A stretch of 64,000 nt of DNA from Paraburkholderia bryophila (lineage in GTDB: Bacteria; Pseudomonadota; Gammaproteobacteria; Burkholderiales; Burkholderiaceae), in contig NZ_QLTK01000007.1 in NCBI RefSeq assembly GCF_003269035.1, positions 124,001-188,000 on the forward strand, given 5' to 3'. Under the pieces are notes generated by a model that was not told the origin of the DNA, made no database searches, and saw only the letters and a list, made by a program, of their open reading frames with translations. The translations under genes were made by a program, and so were the position numbers. Shown here in pieces: positions 33,144-43,723 of this stretch. Every line of letters begins with the position of its first letter. Positions within the stretch are counted from its first letter, which is position 1.

Positions 33144-34045
33144 CACGCGTCCCCGTCCTTGCTGTCCTTGCGATACAGCTTGATCACGGCGGAAAAGTCG
33201 AGACGCCCCGCACCTTTCGTGCTCATCGTTTGATAAAGCTGCTGCGCGAGCGCGCCGAGGTACACGGGTTGACGCGCGCTTCGGGCGGCGTCGGTGGCGA
33301 GGCCCAGGTCCTTGAGCATCAGGTCGGTGCCGAAGCCGCCCGTATAACCACGCGTGGACGGCGCGGTTTCGATCACGCCAGGCATCGGGTTATACGTGTC
33401 CGAACTCCAGCAGCGCCCCGTCGACGTATTGATGATGCCGCCCAGCACCTTGGCGTCGATACCGAGCGCCTCGCCGAGCGACATCGCCTCGGCCACGCCT
33501 GCCATCGTGATGCCGAGCACCAGGTTGTTGCAGATCTTCGCGACCTGGCCGGTGCCGGTGTCGCCGCAGTGCACGATGTTCTTGCCCATGGCCGACAGCA
33601 CCGGCTTGACCTGCTCGAAAGCGCTGGCGCTCCCGCCCACCATGAAGGTCAGCGTACCGGCCGCCGCGCCGCCGGTGCCGCCCGACACGGGGGCATCGAC
33701 GAATGCATTGCCGTGCTGCGCCGCGAGTTCGGCGAAGGCCTTCACGCTGACCGGATCGATTGTGCTCGAATCGATGATCGTCACGCCTTTGGCGATGCCC
33801 GCGAACACGCCGTCGGCCGCGGTGAGCACGCTGCGCACATGCGCGGCGGCCGGCAGCATCGTGATCACGCATTCCATGTCGGTCACCGCCGCCTGTGGCG
33901 ACGCGGCGGCCTTCGCGCCGGCGTCGACCAGCGCCTGCACCGCCTGCGCGTTGAGGTCGAACACATTGACCGCGTGGCCGGCTTTCAGCAGGTTGTGCGC
34001 CATCGGCGCGCCCATGTTGCCGAGTCCGATGAAAGCTATTTTCAT
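33143..34045 (-). CDS. mmsB: 3-hydroxyisobutyrate dehydrogenase
   Basis: Oxidises 3-hydroxyisobutyrate to methylmalonate semialdehyde with NAD+. The 300-aa protein has the N-terminal Rossmann signature FIGLGNMGAPMAHNLLKAG, substrate loop DAPVSGGTGGAAAGTL, and catalytic K170 in GTGQVAKICNN. Length matches Pseudomonas MmsB. The ATG at 34045 is chosen (GGAG upstream, family N-terminus); the frame extends upstream without homology. It follows mmsA by 52 bp. Confidence 0.96.
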   Translation of the reverse strand: MKIAFIGLGNMGAPMAHNLLKAGHAVNVFDLNAQAVQALVDAGAKAAASPQAAVTDMECVITMLPAAAHVRSVLTAADGVFAGIAKGVTIIDSSTIDPVSVKAFAELAAQHGNAFVDAPVSGGTGGAAAGTLTFMVGGSASAFEQVKPVLSAMGKNIVHCGDTGTGQVAKICNNLVLGITMAGVAEAMSLGEALGIDAKVLGGIINTSTGRCWSSDTYNPMPGVIETAPSTRGYTGGFGTDLMLKDLGLATDAARSARQPVYLGALAQQLYQTMSTKGAGRLDFSAVIKLYRKDSKDGDA

Positions 34046-34097
34046 AATGTCGTCTCCGTGTGTTCGCGTGAACGTGATCGCTTGATCAGATAAGCGC

Positions 34098-35627
34098 TCA
34101 GCGCAGGCTGATGGTCGTGTTGACGCCGTCGTTGACGGTGTCGTCGTCGAACCAGCGGGCCGTGACGGTTTTGGTCTGCGTATAGAACTGCACGACCTGT
34201 TTACCGTATGGGCCGAGATCGCCGAGCTTCGAGCCGCGCGAACCGGTAAAGCTGAAGAACGGCACCGGCACCGGAATCGGAATGTTGATGCCGACCTGGC
34301 CGATGTCAATCTCGCTCTGGAACTTGCGCGCCGCCGCGCCGCTCTGCGTGAACAGGCCGACGCCGTTGCCGAACGGGTTGCGATTGACGAGCGCGATCGC
34401 GTCGTCGAGCGTGGCGGCGTTCAGAATCACCAGCACCGGTCCGAAGATTTCCTGCGTGTAGATCTGCATCTCGGTCGTGACGTCGGTGAACACCGTCGGG
34501 CCGATGAAATTGCCCTGCTCGTAGCCCGGCACTTTCACGTCGCGACCGTCGAGCGCGAGCGTGGCGCCTTCTTTCACGCCCGCTTCGATCAGGCCGAGAA
34601 TGCGTTGCTTCGCCGCGCGCGAGACGACCGGGCCGACATCCGTATTCGGCTCGCTGCCCGCGTTGACCTTGAGCGTTTTCGCCTTCGCGACGATCTCCGG
34701 CACCCACTGCTGCGCCGCGCCCACCAGCACGACGACAGACGTCGCCATGCAACGCTGGCCGGCCGCGCCGAAGCCGGCGCCAGCCAGCGCGTTGAGGGTT
34801 TGCTCGCGATTCGCGTCGGGCAGCACCACGGCGTGGTTCTTCGCGCCCATCATCGACTGCACGCGCTTGCCGTGTTCGCTGCCGAGGCGATACACATGCG
34901 TGCCGACCGCCGTCGAGCCGACGAACGACACCGCCTTGATCAGTTCATGCGTGCACAACGCGTCGACGACATCCTTGCCGCCGTGCACGACGTTCAGCAC
35001 GCCCTTCGGGATACCGGCTTGAAGCGCGAGCTCGACCAGTTGCATGGTCGACATCGGGTCCTGTTCGGAGGGCTTCAGCACGAAGGTATTGCCGCAGACG
35101 ATCGCCATCGGGAACATCCACAGCGGGATCATGGCGGGGAAATTGAACGGCGTGATGCCGGCGCAGACGCCGAGCGGTTGCCGCAGCGTGTACGTGTCCA
35201 CGCCGCCGGCAACGTTCTCCGCGAATTCGCCTTGCTGCAAGGTGCCAATCGAACAGGCGTGCTCGACCACTTCCAGACCGCGGAAGATATCGCCCTCGGC
35301 GTCCGGAATCGTCTTGCCCTGTTCGGCGCTCAAGGTCTTCGCGATGCGCGGCATGTTCTCGCGGATCAATGCCTGATACTTCAGCATGATGCGCATGCGG
35401 GCGCCGATCGGCGTGTCCTTCCACGTCTTGAACGCGGCGTGCGCGGCGCCGATCGCCTCGTTCACTTCGTCGGCGGTGGCGAACGGCACGCGCGCCAGCA
35501 CTTCCTGCGTGGCCGGGTTGACGATATCGCGCCATTCGGTGGTCTTCGATTCGACGAATTCGCCGTTGATCAGCAACTTGACGGTGGCCACGTCGTGCGC
35601 CGCCTGGTTCGAAGCAATTGCGTTCAT
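34098..35627 (-). CDS. mmsA: CoA-acylating methylmalonate-semialdehyde dehydrogenase
   Basis: Converts methylmalonate semialdehyde to propionyl-CoA with NAD+ and CoA. The 509-aa ALDH-fold protein has ITPFNFPAMIPLWMFPMAI and catalytic C293 (GQRCMATS). The usual ALDH glutamate is missing, with GAKNH in its place, which is diagnostic for CoA-dependent MMSDH. The ATG at 35627 is at the family N-terminus. It is central to the operon between the acyl-CoA synthetase gene and mmsB. Confidence 0.96.
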   Translation of the reverse strand: MNAIASNQAAHDVATVKLLINGEFVESKTTEWRDIVNPATQEVLARVPFATADEVNEAIGAAHAAFKTWKDTPIGARMRIMLKYQALIRENMPRIAKTLSAEQGKTIPDAEGDIFRGLEVVEHACSIGTLQQGEFAENVAGGVDTYTLRQPLGVCAGITPFNFPAMIPLWMFPMAIVCGNTFVLKPSEQDPMSTMQLVELALQAGIPKGVLNVVHGGKDVVDALCTHELIKAVSFVGSTAVGTHVYRLGSEHGKRVQSMMGAKNHAVVLPDANREQTLNALAGAGFGAAGQRCMATSVVVLVGAAQQWVPEIVAKAKTLKVNAGSEPNTDVGPVVSRAAKQRILGLIEAGVKEGATLALDGRDVKVPGYEQGNFIGPTVFTDVTTEMQIYTQEIFGPVLVILNAATLDDAIALVNRNPFGNGVGLFTQSGAAARKFQSEIDIGQVGINIPIPVPVPFFSFTGSRGSKLGDLGPYGKQVVQFYTQTKTVTARWFDDDTVNDGVNTTISLR

Positions 35628-35686
35628 GCTGAAACTCCTGTGCAGTGGCCGCGCGGCGGCCGGGCAGTAACTGGGAATGAAAAGAA

Positions 35687-37381
35687 TCAACGCAGGTCCG
35701 GGAAATCTTCTTCCCAGTACTCGTCCGGCAGGCGCGCGGGTTCGGCTTCGCGCTCCATTTCACGGCGCCGCAACTCGACGCGACGAATCTTGCCGGAGAT
35801 GGTTTTCGGCAGATCGCTGAATTGCAGACGACGAATCCGCTTGTACGGGGCGAGCTTTTCGCGCGAAAACGCGAACACCGCGCGCGCGAGTTCCGGGCCG
35901 GCTTCGTAACCTTGACGCACGGTGACGAACGCCTTGGGCACGGACAGACGCAGCGCGTCGGCGCTTGGCACGACCGCCGCCTCGCCGATCGCTTCGTGTT
36001 CGATCAGCACGCTTTCGAGTTCGAATGGGCTCAGACGGTAGTCGGACGATTTGAAAACGTCGTCGGCGCGGCCGACATAGACGTAGTAACCGTCGTCGCG
36101 GCGCAAGGCGACGTCGGAGGTGCGGTAGAAACCGTTGCGCATGGCTTGCGCGGTGGCGTCGGGGTTATTGGCGTAGCCGGTCATCAGGCCGAGCGGTCGA
36201 GCGCCGTTGAGCGGCAGCGCGATTTCACCTTCGCTGACGGGTTGATCGTCGGCATCGACCAGTTCGATTCTGTAGCCGGGCAGCGGACGTCCCATCGATC
36301 CCGCCACCACCGGTTGTCCCGGCGAGTTGCCGATCTGGCAGGTCGTTTCGGTCTGGCCGAAGCCGTCGCGGATCGTAATGCCCCACGCGTGCTTCACACG
36401 TTCGATGATCTCCGGATTCAAGGGCTCGCCCGCACCGACGATCTCGCGCAGCTTGACCGGATAATCGGTCAAATGCTCCTGCACCAGCATGCGCCAGACC
36501 GTGGGCGGCGCGCATAGCGTGGTGACGTTGAAACGCACGAGCACGTTCAGCGTGTCTTTGGGCACGAAGCGCGGAAAGTTGAACACGAACACGCAGGCCT
36601 GCGCGTTCCACGGCGCGAAGAAGCAACTCCACGCGTGCTTGGCCCAACCAGGCGAGCTGATGTTCCAGTGAATGTCGTTCGGTTGCAGGCCGATCCAGTA
36701 CATGGTCGACAGATGCCCGACCGGATAGCTCTGATGCGTATGTTCGACCAGCTTCGGCTTCGACGTCGTGCCCGATGTGAAGTACAACAGCAGCGGATCG
36801 GTGGCGAGCGTGACGCCCTGCGGTGTGAATTCCGGGGATGCCTCGTAGGCCGCGGCGAGATCGAGCCAGCCGTCGCGCGGTGCGCCGGCCGAGATACGCG
36901 TGAGCGGCACCTCGAGCGTGTCGAATTTGCTCAGCTCCGCGCTGTCGACCACCACGAATTTCGCGCCGCCGATCTGCACGCGGTCGCGCACGTCGTCGGC
37001 TGACAACTGGGTGGTGGCGGGCAGCACGATCGCGCCGAGCTTCATCGCGGCGAGCATCACGTCCCAGAGTTCGACGCGGTTCGGCAGCATCAGCAGCAGA
37101 CGGTCGCCACGGCCCACGCCGACACTGCGCAGGTAATTCGCCACGCGCGAGGAGCGCTCCGACATCTGCGCGTACGACAAACGCAGGCCGTCGCTGGTCG
37201 GGTCATCCACAATCCACAGCGCCGGGTTGTGATTGTCGCGCGCGATCACGTCGAAGTAGTCCAGCGCCCAGTTGAACTCGCCCAACGCCGGCCACTTGAA
37301 TTCGCGGTATGCTCGGTCGTAGTCGGTTCGGTGGCGCAGTAGGAAATCGCGCGCGTCGAAGAAACCTTTCGCTGCCGTCAT
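35687..37381 (-). CDS. AMP-forming acyl-CoA synthetase
   Basis: Activates a carboxylate as its CoA thioester through an acyl-adenylate. It is 564 aa with P-loop LYFTSGTTSKPKLVEHTH, A8-type core GRADDVFKSSDYRLSPFELESVL, and the C-terminal lysine in KTISGKIRRVELR. AGGAG precedes the ATG. Its place in the valine cluster suggests isobutyrate or another short branched acid as substrate. This is inference, since the family has broad specificity. It resembles medium-chain or benzoate/propionate-type synthetases rather than acetyl-CoA synthetase. Confidence 0.9.
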   Translation of the reverse strand: MTAAKGFFDARDFLLRHRTDYDRAYREFKWPALGEFNWALDYFDVIARDNHNPALWIVDDPTSDGLRLSYAQMSERSSRVANYLRSVGVGRGDRLLLMLPNRVELWDVMLAAMKLGAIVLPATTQLSADDVRDRVQIGGAKFVVVDSAELSKFDTLEVPLTRISAGAPRDGWLDLAAAYEASPEFTPQGVTLATDPLLLYFTSGTTSKPKLVEHTHQSYPVGHLSTMYWIGLQPNDIHWNISSPGWAKHAWSCFFAPWNAQACVFVFNFPRFVPKDTLNVLVRFNVTTLCAPPTVWRMLVQEHLTDYPVKLREIVGAGEPLNPEIIERVKHAWGITIRDGFGQTETTCQIGNSPGQPVVAGSMGRPLPGYRIELVDADDQPVSEGEIALPLNGARPLGLMTGYANNPDATAQAMRNGFYRTSDVALRRDDGYYVYVGRADDVFKSSDYRLSPFELESVLIEHEAIGEAAVVPSADALRLSVPKAFVTVRQGYEAGPELARAVFAFSREKLAPYKRIRRLQFSDLPKTISGKIRRVELRRREMEREAEPARLPDEYWEEDFPDLR

Positions 37382-37578
37382 CGTCGTCTCCTGTGTCGAT
37401 CCGGGTTGGCGGTGGGCGCCGACTCGGGTCGCATGGGTGGCGCGCTATGCGCTCCGTTTTTTTGGCTTTGCTGCGTTGCTGCCTTGTTTCCTTGCCGCTT
37501 TGCAACCACGCACCGGCTTCTTCGCGCGGCGGCTCCGCAGCCAAACTATTTTGCGCTCAAACGCCGTCCGCCCGGCGT

Positions 37579-38712
37579 TTAAACATTGCGCGCGATGACC
37601 ATACGCTGCACTTCGCTGGTTCCTTCGTAAATCTGTGTGATGCGGGCGTCGCGATAGTGACGCTCCACGGCATAGTCTTCCAGATAGCCATAGCCGCCGT
37701 GAATCTGGATCGCTTTCGAACAGATCTGCTCGGCCGCTTCCGACGCGAACAGTTTCGCCTGCGACGCCTCCGACAAACACGGCAGCCCTTCCGTGCGCAA
37801 GCGCGCCGCGTGATGCACCAGCAAGCGTGCGGCGTTCAGTTGCGTGGTCATATCGGCGAGCATGGAGGCGATGGCCTGATGGTCCTTGATCGCCTTGCCG
37901 AACTGCATGCGTTCGCTCGCGTAGCGACGCGCGGCGTCGAACGCGGCCCGCGCAATGCCGACTGCCTGCGCGGCAATGCCGATCCGCCCGCCTTCCAGAT
38001 TCGACAGCGCGATGCGCAATCCCTCGCCCGGTTCGCCGAGCAGATTCTCTGCCGGCACCGCGCAATCGTCGAGCGAGATCGGGCAGGTGTCGGACGCGCG
38101 AATGCCGAGCTTGTGCTCCGGCTTGCCGACGTTGAAGCCGGGCGTATCGGTCGGCACGATGAAGGCCGACAAACCACGCTTGCCGAGCTCGGGATCGGTG
38201 ACGGCGAACACGATCGCGATATCGGCGCGCGAGCCGTTGGTCACGAACTGCTTGCTGCCGTTGAGGATCCACTTGCCGTCCTGCAGCACGGCGCGGGTGC
38301 GCAGATTGTTCGCTTCCGAACCCGCTTGCGGCTCGGTCAGGCAGAACGCGCCAATCGTGCGGCCGGCCGCGAGATCGTGCAGATAGCGGTCTTTCTGCGC
38401 CTGGGTGCCGAATTTGAGAATCGGCCCACAGCCGACCGAGTTATGCACGCTCATCAACGTGGCGCACGACGCGCAGCCCGCCGCGATCTCTTCGATCGCC
38501 AGCGCGTAGGCCACGTAGTCGGTGTACGAGCCGCCCCATTCCGCCGGCACGATCATGCCAAGCAAGCCGAGCTCGCCCATCTGCGTGACGACCTCGGCGG
38601 GCAGTTGCGCTTCGCGGTCCCATTGCGCCGCATGCGGTGCGAGTTGTTCGGTGGCGAAGTCACGCGCGGCATCGCGGATCATTCGTTGGTCTTCGGTGTA
38701 GAAGCTGTCCAT
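37579..38712 (-). CDS. acyl-CoA dehydrogenase (probable isobutyryl-CoA dehydrogenase)
   Basis: A 377-aa FAD enzyme with signatures [21 protein letters not shown] and [35 protein letters not shown]. The EGTSE glutamate is the catalytic base. By context it oxidises isobutyryl-CoA to methacrylyl-CoA, the first committed step of the cluster. The ATG at 38712 is at the family N-terminus, although the frame is open farther. A hairpin AAACGCCG/CGGCGTTT (37559-37580) at its stop codon could reduce read-through into the synthetase gene. It is the first gene of the operon, divergent from the AraC gene. Confidence 0.92.
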   Translation of the reverse strand: MDSFYTEDQRMIRDAARDFATEQLAPHAAQWDREAQLPAEVVTQMGELGLLGMIVPAEWGGSYTDYVAYALAIEEIAAGCASCATLMSVHNSVGCGPILKFGTQAQKDRYLHDLAAGRTIGAFCLTEPQAGSEANNLRTRAVLQDGKWILNGSKQFVTNGSRADIAIVFAVTDPELGKRGLSAFIVPTDTPGFNVGKPEHKLGIRASDTCPISLDDCAVPAENLLGEPGEGLRIALSNLEGGRIGIAAQAVGIARAAFDAARRYASERMQFGKAIKDHQAIASMLADMTTQLNAARLLVHHAARLRTEGLPCLSEASQAKLFASEAAEQICSKAIQIHGGYGYLEDYAVERHYRDARITQIYEGTSEVQRMVIARNV

Positions 38713-38819
38713 GGCGCTCGATCCTGTCTGGTCCGTCTGATCGCGGTGAAGGCCTGTCTCCGTGGCCGGCCGCGATCTCATGGAAGATAAGTGTAGGCAA
38801 GCCGCTGGACAGGTTCGAT

Positions 38820-38845
38820 GCTCAGCCCGATCATTCTGGCTGAGC
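38820..38845. promoter_or_regulatory. inverted repeat between AraC regulator and valine operon
   Basis: GCTCAGCC-N10-GGCTGAGC is a perfect 8-bp inverted repeat in the 244-bp divergent gap. TACTAT (38872-38877) could be a -10 for the AraC gene. It is a candidate operator for the AraC protein. Confidence 0.5.
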
Positions 38846-38956
38846 GTATTTACCATACTGATACTATGCAAGCCCGATTCGAGCCGCAAGTTCAAGGGCC
38901 TGGCGAATCGTCACGAGGAAAATGCTGAGCGCTTTTGCCAGCTTGAGCACAGTCAG

Positions 38957-40024
38957 ATGAAAAACGACAAGGGCACGATTTCCGTCAGCATGGTCGGGGA
39001 AACCCTGGCGCTGGCGCGCGCGAGCGGCTTCGACGCGCGGCCGCTGGCCGAAGCGAACGGTATCGCGGCGGCACTGCTGGCTTCGCCGAAGAGCCGCGTG
39101 TCGGCGGCGCAATACGGCGCGCTGTGGGCCGGCATCGCGCGCGCTTTGGACGACGAGTTCTTCGGCCAGGATTCGCATCGCATGAAAAGCGGCAGCTTCA
39201 TCGCGATGACGCAAACCGCGCTGACCGCGCGCAACGGCGCGCAGGCGCTGGCGCGGGCGGTCGGCTTCATGCGGCTGGTGCTGGACGATCTCGGCGCGCG
39301 CATCGAGACCGATGCGCAACGCGTGAGGCTGCGTTTCGTCGAGCGCGAGGGTGCCGCGCCGCCGGCCATGTTTGCATATGCGACGTGGTTCATTCTCGTT
39401 TATGGCCTGGTGTGCTGGTTGGTGGGACGGCGTATTCCGCTGTTCGAGGCGTGCTTTCGCTGCGCCGAACCGCCCGCCGCGCGCGAATACCGGCTGATTT
39501 TCTGCGACGAGATGCGCTTCGATCAGGCCGAGTCATACGTCGATCTGTCGCCGGCGTTTCTCGACCTGCCCGTCATTCAGACGACGAAATCGGTCAAGCC
39601 ATTTCTGCGCGACGCGCCCGGCAGTTTTATCGTCAAGTACCGCAATCCCGGTTCGCTCGCGGCGCGCGTGCGCAAGATGCTGCGCGCGCTGCCCATGTCC
39701 GGCTGGCCCGCCGCCGACCGGATGGCCGAGCGGTTGAACGTGGCCGAAGCGACCATGCGGCGGCATCTGAAGCAGGAAGGCCACACGTATCAGTCGATCA
39801 AGGACGACCTGCGGCGCGACATCGCGATCGGCGAGTTGCAGGACACCGATCGCACGATCGCGGATATCGCGGCATCGGTGGGGTTTGCGGAACCGAGCGC
39901 GTTTCATCGCGCGTTCCGGAAGTGGACGGGGATGCGGCCGACGGATTACCGGCCGGCTGGGGGTGGTGGGCTTGGGGGTGGCGCGGCGATTTCACGCGGC
40001 GCGCGGAATCGGACTAAGCTGTAA
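38957..40024 (+). CDS. AraC-family regulator of the valine cluster (Arabinose_bd + HTH)
   Basis: A 355-aa protein with an N-terminal AraC 'Arabinose_bd' ligand domain (about 15-205) and a C-terminal AraC HTH at about 230-335 (MAERLNVAEATMRRHLKQEGHTYQSIKDDLRRDIAIGEL; IADIAASVGFAEPSAFHRAFRKWTGMRPTDYR). It is divergent from the catabolic operon, the usual place for an activator such as MmsR. The ATG at 38957 is used; the frame is open upstream without similarity. It has a Gly-rich, probably disordered C-terminal tail. Confidence 0.88.
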   Translation: MKNDKGTISVSMVGETLALARASGFDARPLAEANGIAAALLASPKSRVSAAQYGALWAGIARALDDEFFGQDSHRMKSGSFIAMTQTALTARNGAQALARAVGFMRLVLDDLGARIETDAQRVRLRFVEREGAAPPAMFAYATWFILVYGLVCWLVGRRIPLFEACFRCAEPPAAREYRLIFCDEMRFDQAESYVDLSPAFLDLPVIQTTKSVKPFLRDAPGSFIVKYRNPGSLAARVRKMLRALPMSGWPAADRMAERLNVAEATMRRHLKQEGHTYQSIKDDLRRDIAIGELQDTDRTIADIAASVGFAEPSAFHRAFRKWTGMRPTDYRPAGGGGLGGGAAISRGARNRTKL

Positions 40025-40100
40025 GCAGCAGGCCTGCCTTACCAGAGGGTTCGGCCCGCGCCGCTCGCATCCTGTCGACGCGGCGCGGCAGCCGTCAGCG

Positions 40101-41837
40101 ATGAGCACGTATCCGCGTCTCCCGTTCCGGCAGTCCGGCTCGCGCATGCCGCTTATCCGTGGCGGTGTCGTGAGCCGGTTGATGCGCGGCATGACCGCGC
40201 TCGGCGTGCTTTTGGCCATCGGATTCGCATCGTGCGAAACGGTGGCGCCGTTCGGGGCCGAAGCGGCGGTGGCGCCGGGCAGCGTGGTGGTGATTCCGGT
40301 GGATGGCGCGATCGGTCCAGCCAGCGCCGACTTTATCGTGCGCAGTCTGCAACGAGCCGCCGAGCAGCGCGCGCAACTCGCCGTGCTGCAACTGGATACG
40401 CCCGGCGGCCTCGACACGTCGATGCGGCAGATCATCAAGGCGATTCTCGCCTCGCCGGTGCCGGTCGCCACCTTCATCGCGCCGAGCGGTGCGCGGGCCG
40501 CGAGTGCCGGGACCTATATCGTCTATGCCAGCCATATCGCGGCGATGGCGCCGGGGACCAACCTCGGCGCGGCCACGCCGATTCAGATGGGCATGGGCGG
40601 TGCGGAGCCGCCCGCAGGCGGTGGCATGCCAGGATTGCCGGGTGCGGGTGCGGGTGCGGGTGCGGGTGCGGGTGCGGGTGCGGGTGCGGGTGCGGGTTCA
40701 ACGAGTACCGGCGGCGCATCGAGCGCCTCCGCCGCTGCCAACGCTAGCGCCAACGCCCTCCCCCTCGACACCCAATCGACCGAACTCCGCAAGCAGGTTC
40801 ACGACGCCGCCGCCTACATCCGCGGCCTCGCGCAAATGCGCGGGCGCAACGCCGACTGGGCCGAGCGCGCGGTACGCGAAGCCGTCAGCCTGTCGGCGGC
40901 GGAAGCCCTCGCGCAACACGTGGTCGATCTGAACGCGCGCGACCTCCCCGACCTGCTGCGCCAGCTCGACGGCCGCAAGATCACTACCCGCGGCGGCGAC
41001 GTCACGCTCGACACCGCGCACGCCCCGATCGTCACACTCGAAGCCGACTGGCGCAGCCGCTTCCTCGCCGTCATCACCGATCCCAACGTGGCGCTGGTCC
41101 TGCTGATGATCGGCATGTACGGCCTGTTCTTCGAATTCGCCAACCCGGGTTTCGTGCTGCCGGGCGTGGTCGGCGCGATCAGTCTGCTGATCGGCCTGTT
41201 CGCGATGCAGATGCTGCCGGTCAATTACGTCGGCCTCGGTCTGATCTTTCTCGGCATCGCGTTTCTGATCGGCGAGGCGTTCCTGCCGACCTTCGGCTCG
41301 CTCGGTTTCGGTGGCGTGGTCGCGTTTGTGATCGGCGCGTTGATGCTGATCGATACCGACGTGCCCGGTTACGGCATCCCGCTACCGATGATCGCCGCCG
41401 TCGTCGTGTTCAGCGTGCTGTTCGTGCTCGGGGTGTCGCGGCTCGCGTTGCGTGCAAGGCGGCGGCCGGTGGTGACGGGCGCGGAAGCGTTGATCGGCAG
41501 TATCGGCGTGGTGCTCGACGGCGGTTTGCTGCCTGAAAACCCCACTGAAAACCCAGCCGAAAACCCGGCTGATTACGCTGCCGGAAGCGCAGGTGGCAAC
41601 GCAACCGCAAGCCCCACGAGGAGCGCGGTCAGCGCCGCCAACCGCACCGCCACCGTCCCCGAAATAACCCCCGCCGACGCCCCGCTCGGCGGCTGGGCGC
41701 AGGTGCATGGCGAACGCTGGCGGGTGTCCAGCGCGGCCCCGGTCGCGGCGGGCCACACCGTGCGGGTCATCGCGCGGCGCGGCCTGACGCTCACCGTGGT
41801 GCCGGCGGAAGGGCGACCACAAGGAGAACGCTCATGA
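40101..41837 (+). CDS. NfeD-family membrane serine protease-like protein (long form)
   Basis: A long-form NfeD of about 578 aa. An N-terminal signal/anchor is followed by a ClpP-like serine protease domain (about 60-320: [43 protein letters not shown], with the catalytic Ser in AASAG). Four to five membrane helices follow (about 330-450), then a C-terminal OB-fold (about 525-575). The partner is the downstream slipin, cleaved in archaeal homologues. An in-frame Gly-Ala repeat interrupts the protease domain. The start is uncertain (ATGs at 40101, 40146, 40182). Confidence 0.88.
   Translation: MSTYPRLPFRQSGSRMPLIRGGVVSRLMRGMTALGVLLAIGFASCETVAPFGAEAAVAPGSVVVIPVDGAIGPASADFIVRSLQRAAEQRAQLAVLQLDTPGGLDTSMRQIIKAILASPVPVATFIAPSGARAASAGTYIVYASHIAAMAPGTNLGAATPIQMGMGGAEPPAGGGMPGLPGAGAGAGAGAGAGAGAGAGSTSTGGASSASAAANASANALPLDTQSTELRKQVHDAAAYIRGLAQMRGRNADWAERAVREAVSLSAAEALAQHVVDLNARDLPDLLRQLDGRKITTRGGDVTLDTAHAPIVTLEADWRSRFLAVITDPNVALVLLMIGMYGLFFEFANPGFVLPGVVGAISLLIGLFAMQMLPVNYVGLGLIFLGIAFLIGEAFLPTFGSLGFGGVVAFVIGALMLIDTDVPGYGIPLPMIAAVVVFSVLFVLGVSRLALRARRRPVVTGAEALIGSIGVVLDGGLLPENPTENPAENPADYAAGSAGGNATASPTRSAVSAANRTATVPEITPADAPLGGWAQVHGERWRVSSAAPVAAGHTVRVIARRGLTLTVVPAEGRPQGERS
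40641..40697 (+). repeat. (GGTGCG)n microsatellite inside nfeD
   Basis: Nine and a half perfect tandem copies of GGTGCG encode an uninterrupted Gly-Ala run in the protease domain. The unit is 6 bp, so copy-number change alters linker length without frameshift. It lies where NfeD homologues carry a variable loop. Confidence 0.95.
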
Positions 41838-42607
41838 TCGGTTTCACATTCGGCTTCACCAGCATTCTGATTCTGCTCGTGGCCGCGCTGATCGCTTCAT
41901 CGATACGGATTTTTCGCGAGTACGAACGCGGCGTCGTGTTCATGCTCGGGCGCTTCTGGAAGGTCAAGGGGCCGGGCCTCGTGCTGATCATTCCGATCGT
42001 GCAGCAGGCGGTGCGCATGGATCTACGCACCGTTGTCTTCGACGTGCCGCCGCAGGACGTGATTACGCGCGACAACGTCTCGGTGAAGGTCAACGCGGTG
42101 GTGTATTTCCGTGTCGTCGATCCGGAGAAGGCGGTGATTCAGGTGGCGCGTTACTTCGAAGCCACCAGCCAGTTGTCGCAAACCACGCTGCGCGCGGTGC
42201 TCGGCAAACATGAACTCGACGAACTGCTGGCCGATCGCGAGCAGCTCAACGCCGACATCCAGAAAGTGCTCGACGCGCAAACCGACGCGTGGGGCATCAA
42301 GGTGTCGATCGTCGAAATCAAGCACGTGGATATCAACGAAACGATGATTCGCGCGATCGCCCGCCAGGCCGAAGCGGAGCGCGAGCGGCGCGCCAAGGTG
42401 ATTCACGCGGAAGGCGAATTGCAGGCCTCGCAGCATCTGCTGGAAGCAGCGCAGACGCTGGCGCGGCAACCGCAGGCCATGCAACTGCGTTATCTGCAAA
42501 CCCTCACCACGATTGCCGCCGACAAGAATTCGACGATTGTGTTTCCGCTGCCGATCGATCTGTTGAGCGCGGTGCTGGATCGTTTCGTTAAGCCGTCGGC
42601 GCCATGA
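41834..42607 (+). CDS. slipin / SPFH (stomatin-like, band 7) membrane protein
   Basis: A 257-aa stomatin-type protein. One N-terminal hydrophobic segment (about 5-25) is followed by the SPFH domain (about 27-190: [27 protein letters not shown]) and a coiled-coil tail rich in Ala/Glu/Arg. It forms oligomeric rings at lipid domains. The start overlaps the nfeD stop by 4 bp, and the NfeD-slipin pair is a conserved operon. Probable role: membrane microdomain or quality control. Confidence 0.94.
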   Translation: MIGFTFGFTSILILLVAALIASSIRIFREYERGVVFMLGRFWKVKGPGLVLIIPIVQQAVRMDLRTVVFDVPPQDVITRDNVSVKVNAVVYFRVVDPEKAVIQVARYFEATSQLSQTTLRAVLGKHELDELLADREQLNADIQKVLDAQTDAWGIKVSIVEIKHVDINETMIRAIARQAEAERERRAKVIHAEGELQASQHLLEAAQTLARQPQAMQLRYLQTLTTIAADKNSTIVFPLPIDLLSAVLDRFVKPSAP

Positions 42608-42721
42608 AATCCCAATTGCGCCACGAAGTGAAATGGTGCATTGCCTTCAACCGCCTTACTCGACAGAGACGCCAAAACTAGAATACGGGGATTGTTTTTA
42701 ACCGCTCCCTGGGAGCTCGTC

Positions 42722-42982
42722 ATGAGAATTGCATCTCTGGTTGGACTCGGCGCGTTGTTGACCGCCGTGAGTATGAGCAACGCGTTCGCGCAGACGTCGG
42801 TTCGCGCCAATGACCCATCGGCGCCGAAAACGCGCGCCGAGGTCCGGGCCGATCTCGCCGATTGGCGCGCCGCCGGCTACGATCCGCTCGACTGGATCGA
42901 CTATCCGGACAACGCGCAGCGCGCGGGGCGCATCGTCGCGGCACGGCGCGCGCAAGTGGCCGGCGGGACGATGACGCAATAA
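42722..42982 (+). CDS. DUF4148 secreted small protein
   Basis: An 86-aa protein with a signal peptide (MRIASLVGLGALLTAVSMSNAFA) and the DUF4148 motif KTRAEVRADLADWRAAGYDP...YPDNAQRA, a family abundant in Burkholderiales and of unknown function. GGGAG precedes the ATG. It is monocistronic. Confidence 0.88.
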   Translation: MRIASLVGLGALLTAVSMSNAFAQTSVRANDPSAPKTRAEVRADLADWRAAGYDPLDWIDYPDNAQRAGRIVAARRAQVAGGTMTQ

Positions 42983-43216
42983 GCGGCGCTGCCGCCGTCA
43001 CGCGGCATGCTGGGCCGCCCGCGACTGCAACGGTCGTGGGCGCAGTGGGTCGGGTGTGTCTTTTCTGTCCGGCTGTTCAGCTTGTGTACGTCTGCGCTCC
43101 ACGGTCCCGCCTTCCACACGCCCCACCACGTCGTCAATCCGCTTGCCGCGCCGCCGAGCTTGCTGGCAAGGTATCATCTCGCCCCTTCGATACACCCCGC
43201 AGTGGGAATCCACACG

Positions 43217-43723
43217 ATGCCAATCTGGGTTGACGCCGACGCCTGTCCGGTCGTGATCAAGGAAATGCTGTACCGCGCCGCGCGCCGCACCGGCATGACG
43301 CTGACGCTGGTCGCCAATGCGTTTCTGCGCGTGCCGCCCTCGCCGCTGATCCGCGCGATCCAGGTGCCGGCCGGTTTCGACGCCGCCGACAATCTGATCG
43401 CCGAACGCGTCGCGGCGGACGATCTCGTGATCACCGCCGACATTCCGCTCGCGGCTGCCGTGCTGGCCAAACAGGCGCAAGCGCTCGACCCGCGCGGCGA
43501 GTGGTACACCCCCGGCACGATCGAGGAACGGCTGCGCATGCGTTCGATGCTGGACCAGTTACGCGGCAGCGGCGTCGACACCGGCGGGCCAGCCGCCTTC
43601 AGCCCGCGCGACAGCAAGAGCTTCGCGAGCGAGCTGGATCGCTGGCTGGCACGGCAACCCAGGCCCGCCGCGCCAGTTGATGCGCCGACGCCACAGTCGC
43701 CCGACGAATCGTCCACCGCCTAG
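43217..43723 (+). CDS. YaiI/YqxD family (DUF188) protein
   Basis: A 168-aa protein with the family start [22 protein letters not shown] and the block [12 protein letters not shown], likely a PIN-like fold with conserved Asp residues. The biochemical function of the family is not established. The C-terminus is longer and Pro/Ser-rich compared with E. coli YaiI (about 152 aa). GGGAA lies upstream of the ATG at 43217. Confidence 0.9.
   Translation: MPIWVDADACPVVIKEMLYRAARRTGMTLTLVANAFLRVPPSPLIRAIQVPAGFDAADNLIAERVAADDLVITADIPLAAAVLAKQAQALDPRGEWYTPGTIEERLRMRSMLDQLRGSGVDTGGPAAFSPRDSKSFASELDRWLARQPRPAAPVDAPTPQSPDESSTA

Noticed and set aside
40641..40697. CRISPR-like repeat array
   Set aside because: Simple hexanucleotide tandem repeat inside a coding frame, with no spacers.
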